Shown in pieces: positions 1 to 5,263 of a DNA stretch of 5,340 bases. Positions within the stretch are counted from its first letter, which is position 1. The number at the start of each line of letters is the position of its first letter. Made by a program: the position numbers and the translations under genes. The stretch is from JACQXX01 sp964639175 (GTDB lineage: Bacteria; Acidobacteriota; Blastocatellia; Chloracidobacteriales; Chloracidobacteriaceae), in assembly GCA_964639175.1 (NCBI GenBank), contig CAZXCE010000605.1, positions 1 through 5,340 on the forward strand, written 5' to 3'. The notes under the pieces are model-generated. The model ran no database searches. It had not been told where the DNA came from and saw only the letters and a program-made list of their open reading frames with translations.

Positions 1-84
1 GAACCCGGAACCCGGAACCCGGAACCCGGAACCCGGAACCCGGAATCCGGAACCCGGAATCCGGAACCCGGAACCCGGAACCCG
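1..84. repeat. Tandem heptamer array, unit GAACCCG, 12 copies
   Basis: Twelve uninterrupted 7-nt units fill positions 1-84. Ten read GAACCCG, and copies 7 (43-49) and 9 (57-63) read GAATCCG. The array begins at or before the window edge, so its full length is unknown. It contains no spacers, so it is not a CRISPR array. On the minus strand the unit rotates to GGTTCCG, which shares a GGTT core with the heptamers at the right end of the window. Its last unit ends 17 nt before the first possible start codon of pcm, so it occupies the place where the pcm promoter would be expected. Short tandem heptamers are known as STRR-type repeats in cyanobacteria and also occur in other lineages. No function can be read from the sequence. 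Confidence 0.97.
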
Positions 85-101
85 AGTTTTCTTCATTCTT
101 C

Positions 102-827
102 ATGTTCACCAATTGCTCCGTGAAAACACTCATGGCTTCTGATTTTCCAATCAAAAAAGAATTTATCGCCGATGTTCGATTTGCCCGGGCACGCGAGCGA
201 ATGGTCGCGCTCCTGCGTGAACGCGGCATTTCCAACGAAGCGGTGTTGAAGGCGATGGGAACAATTCCGCGAGAGCTGTTTTTAGATCCAGTGCTTTCAG
301 GCGAAAGTTATGGAGACCACGCATTGCCCATTCTTGCCGGCCAGACAATCTCCCAGCCGTACATTGTGGCTCGCATGACCGAACTTTTAGAGCCGTTGCC
401 CACGAAACGGGTGCTTGAAATTGGGGCTGGATCAGGCTACCAGACTGCTATTTTGAGTCTGGTCGTTGGGAAAGTCTTTTCGATTGAACGAATTGCAGCG
501 CTTGCCCGGCTTGCTCAGTCAAGATTGCAGCAACTTGGAATCTATAACGCCACAGTGAAATGCTTTGACGGGACGGTCGGGTGGAGCCAGTTTGCGCCCT
601 ATGATGGAATTCTGGTGGCTGCCGCCGGGCCGGAAATTCCTCAACCATTGATGGATCAACTGGCAGTGGGAGGGCATCTGGTTTTACCAGTCGGAGATGA
701 AAATGCGCAGCGATTGATTCGCGTGACACGAACGCCAGAGGGGCTACGGCAAGAAGACCACGGTGGCGTCAAATTTGTGCCGCTCATTGGTCGCCATGGC
801 CATAAAGAACCTGAAGCAGCGAAGTAG
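102..827 (+). CDS. pcm: Protein-L-isoaspartate O-methyltransferase
   Basis: Pcm transfers a methyl group from S-adenosylmethionine to L-isoaspartyl residues in aged proteins, starting their repair to aspartate; it acts in the cytosol. The 241-residue product shows the family signature throughout. GQTISQP is at residues 80-86. The SAM-binding motif I (LEIGAGSGYQTAIL) is at 105-118, with an acidic post-I position in SIER (127-130). FDGTVGW is at 155-161, where most relatives have GDGT. YDGILVAAAGPEIP is at 167-180, LVLPVG at 193-198 and the closing FVPLIGRHG at 225-233. E. coli Pcm is about 208 residues and aligns from about residue 28 here, so the N-terminus carries roughly 25 extra residues. 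In-frame alternative starts are GTG at 120 and ATG at 132; none has a clear Shine-Dalgarno sequence, so the start is uncertain. The gene stands alone, with a repeat array upstream and a stem-loop terminator downstream. Confidence 0.96.
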   Translation: MFTNCSVKTLMASDFPIKKEFIADVRFARARERMVALLRERGISNEAVLKAMGTIPRELFLDPVLSGESYGDHALPILAGQTISQPYIVARMTELLEPLPTKRVLEIGAGSGYQTAILSLVVGKVFSIERIAALARLAQSRLQQLGIYNATVKCFDGTVGWSQFAPYDGILVAAAGPEIPQPLMDQLAVGGHLVLPVGDENAQRLIRVTRTPEGLRQEDHGGVKFVPLIGRHGHKEPEAAK

Positions 828-849
828 TAAATAGCGAGTAGTCAAACAA

Positions 850-890
850 AAGGAGACAGAAGAAAACCTTCTGTCTCCTTATTGTTTTTA
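850..890. terminator. Probable bidirectional intrinsic terminator
   Basis: A perfect 13-bp inverted repeat pairs 850-862 with 868-880 around a 5-nt loop (863-867). On the plus strand it is followed by a T-rich tract (ATTGTTTTTA, 881-890), suited to ending pcm transcripts 23 nt after the stop codon. On the minus strand the flank reads TTTGTTTGAC, so the same hairpin could stop transcripts from the convergent membrane-protein gene, whose stop codon lies about 120 nt away. Stem length, loop size and position between convergent genes support the call. The T-tracts are interrupted rather than pure, and the stem is only about half G/C. Confidence 0.85.
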
Positions 891-1000
891 TCTCTTCATT
901 TTCCTATCGGGATACCAATCTGCGATAAAATCCTCATATCAGGAAACAGTCAAGTAATTTAACGAACGAAACTTAGCGGACTACTGACGGCAAACTCGCA

Positions 1001-2725
1001 TCACTTTTTCGCTTTACTGGTTTTCTCATCAGGTGGTGGTGCCATCAGTTCAACCGGAACCGCAATCCGCTCCAGATCCTTACTTTTCGCTTCAGTTCCG
1101 TCTTCGAGCACCAGCCGGTTAAACCGCCAGGACTGGTAATCTTTGTTGAGAAACTCAAGCACATACCGGCCTTCAGCACCGGGCATCAGGTCAACGGGGA
1201 CCACGCCAATCTGGCGGATTTCAGGCGGTGTTTCTTCAGTGCTGCGCTTCACAAGCCGAATTTCTGCCCGGATGTTGCGTAATGGCGCGGACGAAATATT
1301 TTTAACGGTCCCGCCAATGATCACGGTGGTAACTTCTTTGACGGCGGTGGGTTTCAACCCTGGTTCAAACTGATGGATTTCCAGCAGGGTCGGTGGCACA
1401 GGCGGGGGAGGTGGGGCTTCTCGTTCCAACCAGATAGGAATTTTCTGAACCATAGCAGCCACGTTTGCAGGCAAAACACGATTGCGAACTGATGGGAAAA
1501 ACACCACAAGCCCAATCCCTAACAGGCTGATAAATCCGAGAACAAGATAAATTGCCCATCGGCGCTCATCTTTAATATCACCGCTTCCATAACGGGCTTC
1601 AGAATCCAAAAATGAAGGAGGAAGAACTTCATCCGACACAGGAGCGTGCCCATTGGAGATCCGGGCGGTCAGAGGCAGAGTGGCCGCCATTGGTGGATGT
1701 GGCGCCGGAAGCGTCGGCGACAACGATGAGCCAACATAGGCAGGTTCGGGGGGTGCCGGTGCCAGATTCTGGCTGCTGGCACTCATAGCCTGGGCAATTT
1801 GGGCGGGGAGTGAGGTGGACTGGGGTTCGGTTGGTCGGGGTTGCGAAATGGGTGACGTCGGCGGTGGCTGTAACGTTTTGCGGGCATTTGAAGGGAGCCG
1901 CTCAGGGATTTCCAGAAGTTTTCGCGGTGCAGATGACGGCAATTTTTCCAGTTGGGGCGGAGCACCCGGCGCGGCTTTGGGTGAAATGGGTGGTTCAGGT
2001 GGAAAAACAATCGGTCCCGGTGACATCAGCGGCTGGGTTTCACTTTCAACCTTCAATCCTTCAGTTGCCCGTGACGTTGATTTTTCAAGGTTGACAGTTG
2101 GTGAGGCACCGACTTCCTGACCAGTCAGTTTGGCGCGGCGTTCCGCAATTTGCTGGGCAATTTGCTGCGCCAGCAGACTGCCGTGGGCTCGTGGTTGCAC
2201 CTCAATCACGTTTTCTTCAGTGGTTTCGACGTCTTCTTCAAGCGGCCCGGTGGGATAGCCTGCCGAGAGCGGCTCAGTCAAGGGGGTGGCCATATCGGCG
2301 GTGGTTGTAGGAAGGTTGTGAAACCCGACTGGGACTGGAGCAGTTGGAACATAAGCTGGTGGTTCAGCCGAAGCAGCCAGGGTTTCAGCTTCAGAGAGGG
2401 AAACGGGTTGTGGCGATTGATTGAGGATCGGCCCAATAGCTGGGATGGGGATTTCATCGGTGATCGGCACCTGATCTTCCAGAGAGGGCCCTTCGGATGT
2501 CAGTGGAAGCGTATCTCCAGACGTTGCCGGCGGTGTGAGACTACTTCTCAGGCTCAATGGACTGCCAGTGTGAGTGTCCAGCCCTTCAATTTGGTCAACA
2601 TTACGAAATGCCCGGCGAAGTGCCACCACCATCAAAACGAAAAAAGTGACAATGATCACTGCTGCCAGACTTCCCCACACCCAACCGCTCACCAATGCCA
2701 GATTCGTCAATAAATATTCGCTCAT
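1001..2725 (-). CDS. Two-pass membrane protein with long disordered linker and C-terminal beta-rich domain, function unknown
   Basis: I do not recognise a named family for this 574-residue protein. A first hydrophobic segment spans about residues 15-37, followed by RRAFRN. Residues 41-385 form a low-complexity linker rich in Pro, Ser, Thr, Ala and Glu, broken by helical stretches at 182-202 (AQQIAQQIAERR) and 308-315 (AQIAQAM-like). A second membrane segment lies at about 390-411, preceded by KDERR. By the positive-inside rule the linker would be cytoplasmic and the C-terminus periplasmic. After a proline run (438-445), residues about 447-562 look like a compact beta domain: GGTVKNISSAPLRNIRAEIRL (471-491) then LMPGAEGRYVLEF (513-525). 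This pattern resembles DUF3426/FxLYD-type domains; that is inference, and no zinc-ribbon is present. GAGG/AGGAG lies 3-5 nt before the ATG, supporting this start. The gene is 111 nt downstream of the secreted-protein gene. Confidence 0.88.
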   Translation of the reverse strand: MSEYLLTNLALVSGWVWGSLAAVIIVTFFVLMVVALRRAFRNVDQIEGLDTHTGSPLSLRSSLTPPATSGDTLPLTSEGPSLEDQVPITDEIPIPAIGPILNQSPQPVSLSEAETLAASAEPPAYVPTAPVPVGFHNLPTTTADMATPLTEPLSAGYPTGPLEEDVETTEENVIEVQPRAHGSLLAQQIAQQIAERRAKLTGQEVGASPTVNLEKSTSRATEGLKVESETQPLMSPGPIVFPPEPPISPKAAPGAPPQLEKLPSSAPRKLLEIPERLPSNARKTLQPPPTSPISQPRPTEPQSTSLPAQIAQAMSASSQNLAPAPPEPAYVGSSLSPTLPAPHPPMAATLPLTARISNGHAPVSDEVLPPSFLDSEARYGSGDIKDERRWAIYLVLGFISLLGIGLVVFFPSVRNRVLPANVAAMVQKIPIWLEREAPPPPPVPPTLLEIHQFEPGLKPTAVKEVTTVIIGGTVKNISSAPLRNIRAEIRLVKRSTEETPPEIRQIGVVPVDLMPGAEGRYVLEFLNKDYQSWRFNRLVLEDGTEAKSKDLERIAVPVELMAPPPDEKTSKAKK

Positions 2726-2739
2726 GTGCTCCTCAGCAC
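2726..2739 (-). promoter_or_regulatory. Ribosome binding site presented in a small hairpin
   Basis: Read on the minus strand, the leader just before the ATG at 2725 is GTGCTGAGGAGCAC. The outer five bases on each side are exact complements (2726-2730 with 2735-2739), and the four-base loop is GAGG, the Shine-Dalgarno core. The AG after the loop, which would extend pairing with 16S rRNA, lies inside the stem. The spacing from GAGG to ATG is 5 nt. Such a stem could modulate ribosome access, but five base pairs can also arise by chance. Confidence 0.45.
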
Positions 2740-2795
2740 TTCTCTGTGCAACCTGTATGGAGGCCTCAAAAGTGCTGCCTTTCTCTCGGAAGAAA

Positions 2796-2824
2796 ACTAT
2801 ATATTCGTCAATCGGTTGTCTGAA
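2796..2824 (-). promoter_or_regulatory. Weak candidate sigma-70-type promoter for the membrane-protein gene
   Basis: On the minus strand TTCAGA (2824-2819; four of six to TTGACA) is followed after exactly 17 nt by TATAGT (2801-2796; five of six to TATAAT). It sits in the 111-nt gap between the two minus-strand genes, about 70 nt before the downstream ATG. A better -35-like word, TTGACG (2811-2806), is wrongly spaced for this -10. The match is modest, the host's promoter consensus is unknown, and read-through from the upstream gene remains equally plausible. Confidence 0.22.
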
Positions 2825-2836
2825 GCAATGTGCTGG

Positions 2837-3370
2837 CTATTGACCAACACGATCTTTAAATGACTGGAGTGTATTACTTTCAATGACGCCTCGTGACGGA
2901 CAGGTAACCCATTTGGCCCCCAGGGCATCGTCTTGATACTCGCCCTCAATTTGAGCAAAAACAAAAAGTTTAATGCGTTGCGGATCAACTGGGGCAATTT
3001 CGATTTGGAGCGTATAGCGTCCACGCGTCCAGTTGCGTAATTGCCCACCTGGCCGCCGTGAAACAAACTCAAGGTTTTCACCAGACGGACCACCTTTGGT
3101 AAAGATGACGGGTTTGGTATAGAGCATTCCTGTTTGCTCGGTGGTGCGTTTTTCATCCAGCGGGATTTCCATATCCTTGAGGGTCTGTTTGATCAAATCC
3201 ATCATTTCTTCGCGAGATTTGGCAAAGGTTTGCGGGTTTTCCAACAACGGGTCAGCATCCTTTGGGCGCTTAAACTGGATTTGACCGCTCCCAGCCAGGC
3301 TATTGATCGAACCAAAGCCGATCAGGCAAACCAACAGCAGCACTGCAAAACGGGAAAACTTTGCTCGCAT
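2837..3370 (-). CDS. Secreted protein of unknown function
   Basis: The product (177 residues) begins with a typical Sec signal peptide: basic RAKFSR (2-7), a hydrophobic core at about 8-20, and a likely cleavage site near residue 26 (NSLAG). It is therefore expected in the periplasm or outside the cell. Cys15 lies inside the hydrophobic core and does not form a convincing lipobox. The mature part has a helical stretch (about 47-68), then alternating beta-like strands (YTLQIEIAPV at 119-128, IKLFVFAQIEG at 133-143) and the C-terminal WVTCPSRGVIES (154-165). I cannot assign a family. The reading frame is open upstream to an ATG at 3442, but the start at 3370 is preferred: it places the signal peptide at the N-terminus and has GGAG 9 nt upstream, whereas the longer start lacks a Shine-Dalgarno sequence. 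The gene precedes the membrane-protein gene in the same direction, suggesting a shared envelope-related unit. Confidence 0.85.
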   Translation of the reverse strand: MRAKFSRFAVLLLVCLIGFGSINSLAGSGQIQFKRPKDADPLLENPQTFAKSREEMMDLIKQTLKDMEIPLDEKRTTEQTGMLYTKPVIFTKGGPSGENLEFVSRRPGGQLRNWTRGRYTLQIEIAPVDPQRIKLFVFAQIEGEYQDDALGAKWVTCPSRGVIESNTLQSFKDRVGQ

Positions 3371-3455
3371 AGCGATAATCTCCAAAAAATTCGAAAGATA
3401 AAAATCCAACTCATCCAACAGGATAGGGGGTAAGATTGACATTCTGGTTTTACTG

Positions 3456-3477
3456 GGAAACAGGTTTCCAGGGAACC
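3456..3477. repeat. Overlapping palindromes in the divergent intergenic region
   Basis: GGAAAC (3456-3461) and GTTTCC (3464-3469) form an exact inverted repeat with a 2-nt centre. The right half is reused in GTTTCCAGGGAACC (3464-3477), itself an imperfect palindrome. The 14-mer at 3464-3477 differs at one base from that at 4175-4188, upstream of hemB. The site lies 86 nt upstream of the minus-strand start at 3370 and 162 nt upstream of the plus-strand start at 3640. It could be an operator or an mRNA hairpin. Apart from these palindromes and a Shine-Dalgarno sequence for each flanking gene, I see no convincing promoter in 3371-3639; TTGACT at 3531-3536 has no good -10 partner. Confidence 0.4.
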
Positions 3478-3639
3478 AAACAACCAGTCAGGATTGAGTG
3501 GGATTGTGATTGATAGTTTATTTGAGAACTTTGACTTGGACACATCTTAACTGAATTAAGTTGGAAATGTCTGTGTGTTTCGGCAAATTTAGCCTGCGGC
3601 GGCCTGACACCTCTTTGTTTTTTCACCGGAGTTTTCACG

Positions 3640-4113
3640 ATGCACCAGTTCACGCTCGATCCTTCCTCTTTGAAAATCATTGATGCCCACCTGGACACCT
3701 GTTTTCCTGAATTGCGGCAGCCAGGACAGCCAGCGTTACCGCCAATTGTCGTTTCAGGCGGCTGGCTGGCCTGGTATTTGACCTGGGTTGCGAGAGCGGA
3801 TGGCATCACCTTTGGCCGCTATATTTTTTTACGGCCTCGGATTTTCCGGCAATCGCTGGCAATCGAAAGGGTTCTTGAAACGCTTGGACCGCTGGTGGTT
3901 CACGAAGCCACCCACGTCTGGCAATATCGTCGGGATGGAACCCTTCCCTTTTTAGTGAATTATGTCGGCGCGTACCTGCGCAACCTGACCCGGTCTGGCC
4001 TCTGGTGGGTGCTGAGCGCCCATACCCGGCATCAGGCCTATCTGGCAATTCCCTATGAAGTTCAGGCTCGCCACGCTGAAGCGATGTGGCACGTTTTTCA
4101 TCCATCAGCCTGA
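3640..4113 (+). CDS. Small HExxH zinc-metallopeptidase-like protein
   Basis: The 157-residue product contains HEATH at residues 88-92, a zincin HExxH motif in the helical context LVVHEATHVWQYRRDG (85-100). The two histidines would bind zinc and Glu89 would be the catalytic base. A downstream IPYEVQARHAE (137-147) offers Glu140 as a possible third, gluzincin-style ligand. The pattern HExTHxxQY resembles the DUF4157-like group of putative metallopeptidases; that placement is inference, and no substrate is suggested. There is no signal peptide, but the protein is rich in Trp, Leu and Tyr (GWLAWYLTWV at 41-50, GLWWVL at 120-125), hinting at membrane-proximal or hydrophobic contacts. GGAG lies 8 nt before the ATG, supporting the start. 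It is divergent from the secreted-protein gene and 97 nt upstream of hemB in the same direction. Confidence 0.85.
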   Translation: MHQFTLDPSSLKIIDAHLDTCFPELRQPGQPALPPIVVSGGWLAWYLTWVARADGITFGRYIFLRPRIFRQSLAIERVLETLGPLVVHEATHVWQYRRDGTLPFLVNYVGAYLRNLTRSGLWWVLSAHTRHQAYLAIPYEVQARHAEAMWHVFHPSA

Positions 4114-4174
4114 AACAGGCGCGAAGTTGTGGCAGAGCCAGACACTTTCGGATAGAGTTGCAGATTCCCTCCCT

Positions 4175-4188
4175 GTTTCCAGGAAACC
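4175..4188. repeat. Palindrome upstream of hemB
   Basis: GTTTCC (4175-4180) and GGAAAC (4182-4187) are perfect complements around a single A, giving a 13-nt inverted repeat. It lies 22 nt before the hemB ATG, between the metallopeptidase-like gene and the hemB Shine-Dalgarno sequence. The 14-mer 4175-4188 matches 3464-3477 at 13 of 14 positions. It could be an operator half-site pair or a short leader hairpin; a 1-nt loop would need to open to about 3 nt in RNA, so a DNA-level role would be the more natural reading. Confidence 0.4.
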
Positions 4189-4210
4189 CACTTCATTTCA
4201 GGAGCATGTT

Positions 4211-5191
4211 ATGGCCCACTTGATCGAACGTCCGCGACGCAACCGCCGCACGGATGCCATCCGGCGCATGGTTCGCGAAACGGCGATCACGCCTTCCGAT
4301 TTTGTTGCCCCACTGTTTGTGATGGACGGCACTGACACCCGCATTCCAATTGCATCAATGCCCGGATGTTATCGGCTGACAATTGATTTACTGGTGGCTG
4401 AGTGCAAGGAACTGGCCGCGCTTGGCATTCCTGGCGTGGCGCTCTTTCCGGCGCTCCCGGATTCCAAAAAAGACAAGCGTGGCACGGAAAGTGTCAACCC
4501 GGATGGTCTCTTTGCCCGTTCGATTCAGGCTGTCAAGGAAAGCGTCCCCGATCTCATGATTTTCACGGATGTGGCGCTGGATCCATATTCTTCGGATGGT
4601 CACGACGGCATCGTCAATGACCGGGGTGAAATCGTCAATGATGAAACGCTCGACGTCCTGGCCCAAATGGCCGTCGCCCAGGCACGCGCTGGCGCTGATT
4701 TCGTTGCTCCTTCGGATATGATGGATGGCCGTGTCGGAGCAATCCGCCAGGCTCTTGATCAGGAAGGGTTTATCAATGTTGGCATTATGTCCTATGCCGT
4801 GAAATACGCCTCGGCTTTCTATGGGCCATTTCGCGATGCCCTCGATTCAGCTCCCAAATTCGGCGATAAGAAAACGTACCAGATGGACCCGGCCAATGCC
4901 CGCGAAGCCCTGCGTGAAGTCCGACTCGACATTGCCGAGGGCGCCGATATGGTTATGGTCAAACCGGCACTGGCCTATCTGGATGTGATTCGGCTGGTGC
5001 GTGGGGCGGTTGATGTCCCGGTGACGGCCTATCAGGTCAGCGGTGAGTACGCCATGGTCAAAGCGGCTGATGAACGGGGCTGGATTGACGGCCAGCGCTG
5101 TATGCTGGAAATTCTGACCGCGATCAAACGGGCCGGGGCTGACGTCATCTTTACCTACTTTTCGAAAGAAGCTGCCCAACTTCTGAATTAA
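4211..5191 (+). CDS. hemB: Delta-aminolevulinic acid dehydratase (porphobilinogen synthase), Mg-dependent type
   Basis: HemB condenses two 5-aminolevulinate molecules into porphobilinogen, the first common ring precursor of haem and other tetrapyrroles; it is a cytosolic homo-octamer. The 326-residue product matches the usual family length. Both active-site lysines are present: Lys198 in SYAVKYASAFYGPFRDA (194-210) and the Schiff-base Lys251 in MVMVKPALAYLD (247-258). The metal-site segment reads DVALDPYSSDGHDGIV (120-135), so the three zinc-binding cysteines of the E. coli type are replaced by Ala122, Asp124 and Asp132, marking the zinc-independent, Mg-using class. Glu243 in DIAEGADM fits the allosteric Mg ligand. 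The motif PVTAYQVSGEYAMVKAA is at 270-286. The frame is open upstream to an ATG at 4055, but that overlaps the preceding gene; the ATG at 4211 has AGGAG 6 nt upstream and starts where HemB proteins normally do. Confidence 0.97.
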   Translation: MAHLIERPRRNRRTDAIRRMVRETAITPSDFVAPLFVMDGTDTRIPIASMPGCYRLTIDLLVAECKELAALGIPGVALFPALPDSKKDKRGTESVNPDGLFARSIQAVKESVPDLMIFTDVALDPYSSDGHDGIVNDRGEIVNDETLDVLAQMAVAQARAGADFVAPSDMMDGRVGAIRQALDQEGFINVGIMSYAVKYASAFYGPFRDALDSAPKFGDKKTYQMDPANAREALREVRLDIAEGADMVMVKPALAYLDVIRLVRGAVDVPVTAYQVSGEYAMVKAADERGWIDGQRCMLEILTAIKRAGADVIFTYFSKEAAQLLN

Positions 5192-5201
5192 GAAACCATC
5201 T

Positions 5202-5225
5202 AGTAGTTAGTGGTTAGTGGTTAGT
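5202..5225 (+). repeat. Left arm of inverted heptamer repeats, unit AGTGGTT
   Basis: Starting 10 nt after the hemB stop codon, three heptamers (AGTAGTT at 5202, AGTGGTT at 5209 and at 5216) are followed by a partial AGT. The unit is the exact reverse complement of AACCACT, which builds the array at 5264-5340. The 17-nt stretch 5209-5225 is perfectly complementary to 5289-5305 and to later phases of that array. In RNA the nearer AATCACT copies could also pair through G-U wobbles. Confidence 0.9.
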
Positions 5226-5229
5226 TTTT

Positions 5230-5243
5230 GGTCCTTGGTTCTT
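5230..5243 (+). repeat. Two short heptamers GGTCCTT/GGTTCTT
   Basis: GGTCCTT (5230-5236) is directly followed by GGTTCTT (5237-5243), two 7-nt units differing at one position. They lie between the inverted arms of the flanking heptamer arrays and share the GGTT core with them. With only two copies, this could be chance taken alone; the 7-nt period and location are what make it notable. Confidence 0.4.
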
Positions 5244-5263
5244 CTTTGAAAGTATTGATTTCT

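Noticed and set aside
1810..2713. Long plus-strand open frames opposite the membrane-protein gene
   Set aside because: They lie antisense to the Pro-rich linker, whose composition suppresses stop codons on the other strand. Their translations are low-complexity Gly/Trp/Arg-rich with no recognisable domain.
3371..3442. N-terminal extension of the secreted protein to an ATG at 3442
   Set aside because: It would bury the signal peptide behind 24 residues and lacks a Shine-Dalgarno sequence, while the ATG at 3370 has GGAG 9 nt upstream.
3531..3560. Sigma-70 promoter starting with TTGACT before the metallopeptidase-like gene
   Set aside because: The -35-like word is good, but at 16-18 nt spacing the best -10 words (such as AATTAA) match only about three of six positions.
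3450..3809. Minus-strand open frame of 119 codons across the divergent intergenic region
   Set aside because: It overlaps the start of the metallopeptidase-like gene on the opposite strand, shows no recognisable domain, and does not resemble a real protein in composition.
3901..3918. HEAT-repeat reading of the HEATH residues
   Set aside because: HEATH here is the HExxH zinc motif in a single helix; no repeated helical-pair pattern surrounds it.
4055..4210. N-terminal extension of HemB to an ATG at 4055
   Set aside because: It overlaps the end of the well-supported metallopeptidase-like gene, has no HemB-like sequence, and the ATG at 4211 has a good AGGAG at proper spacing.
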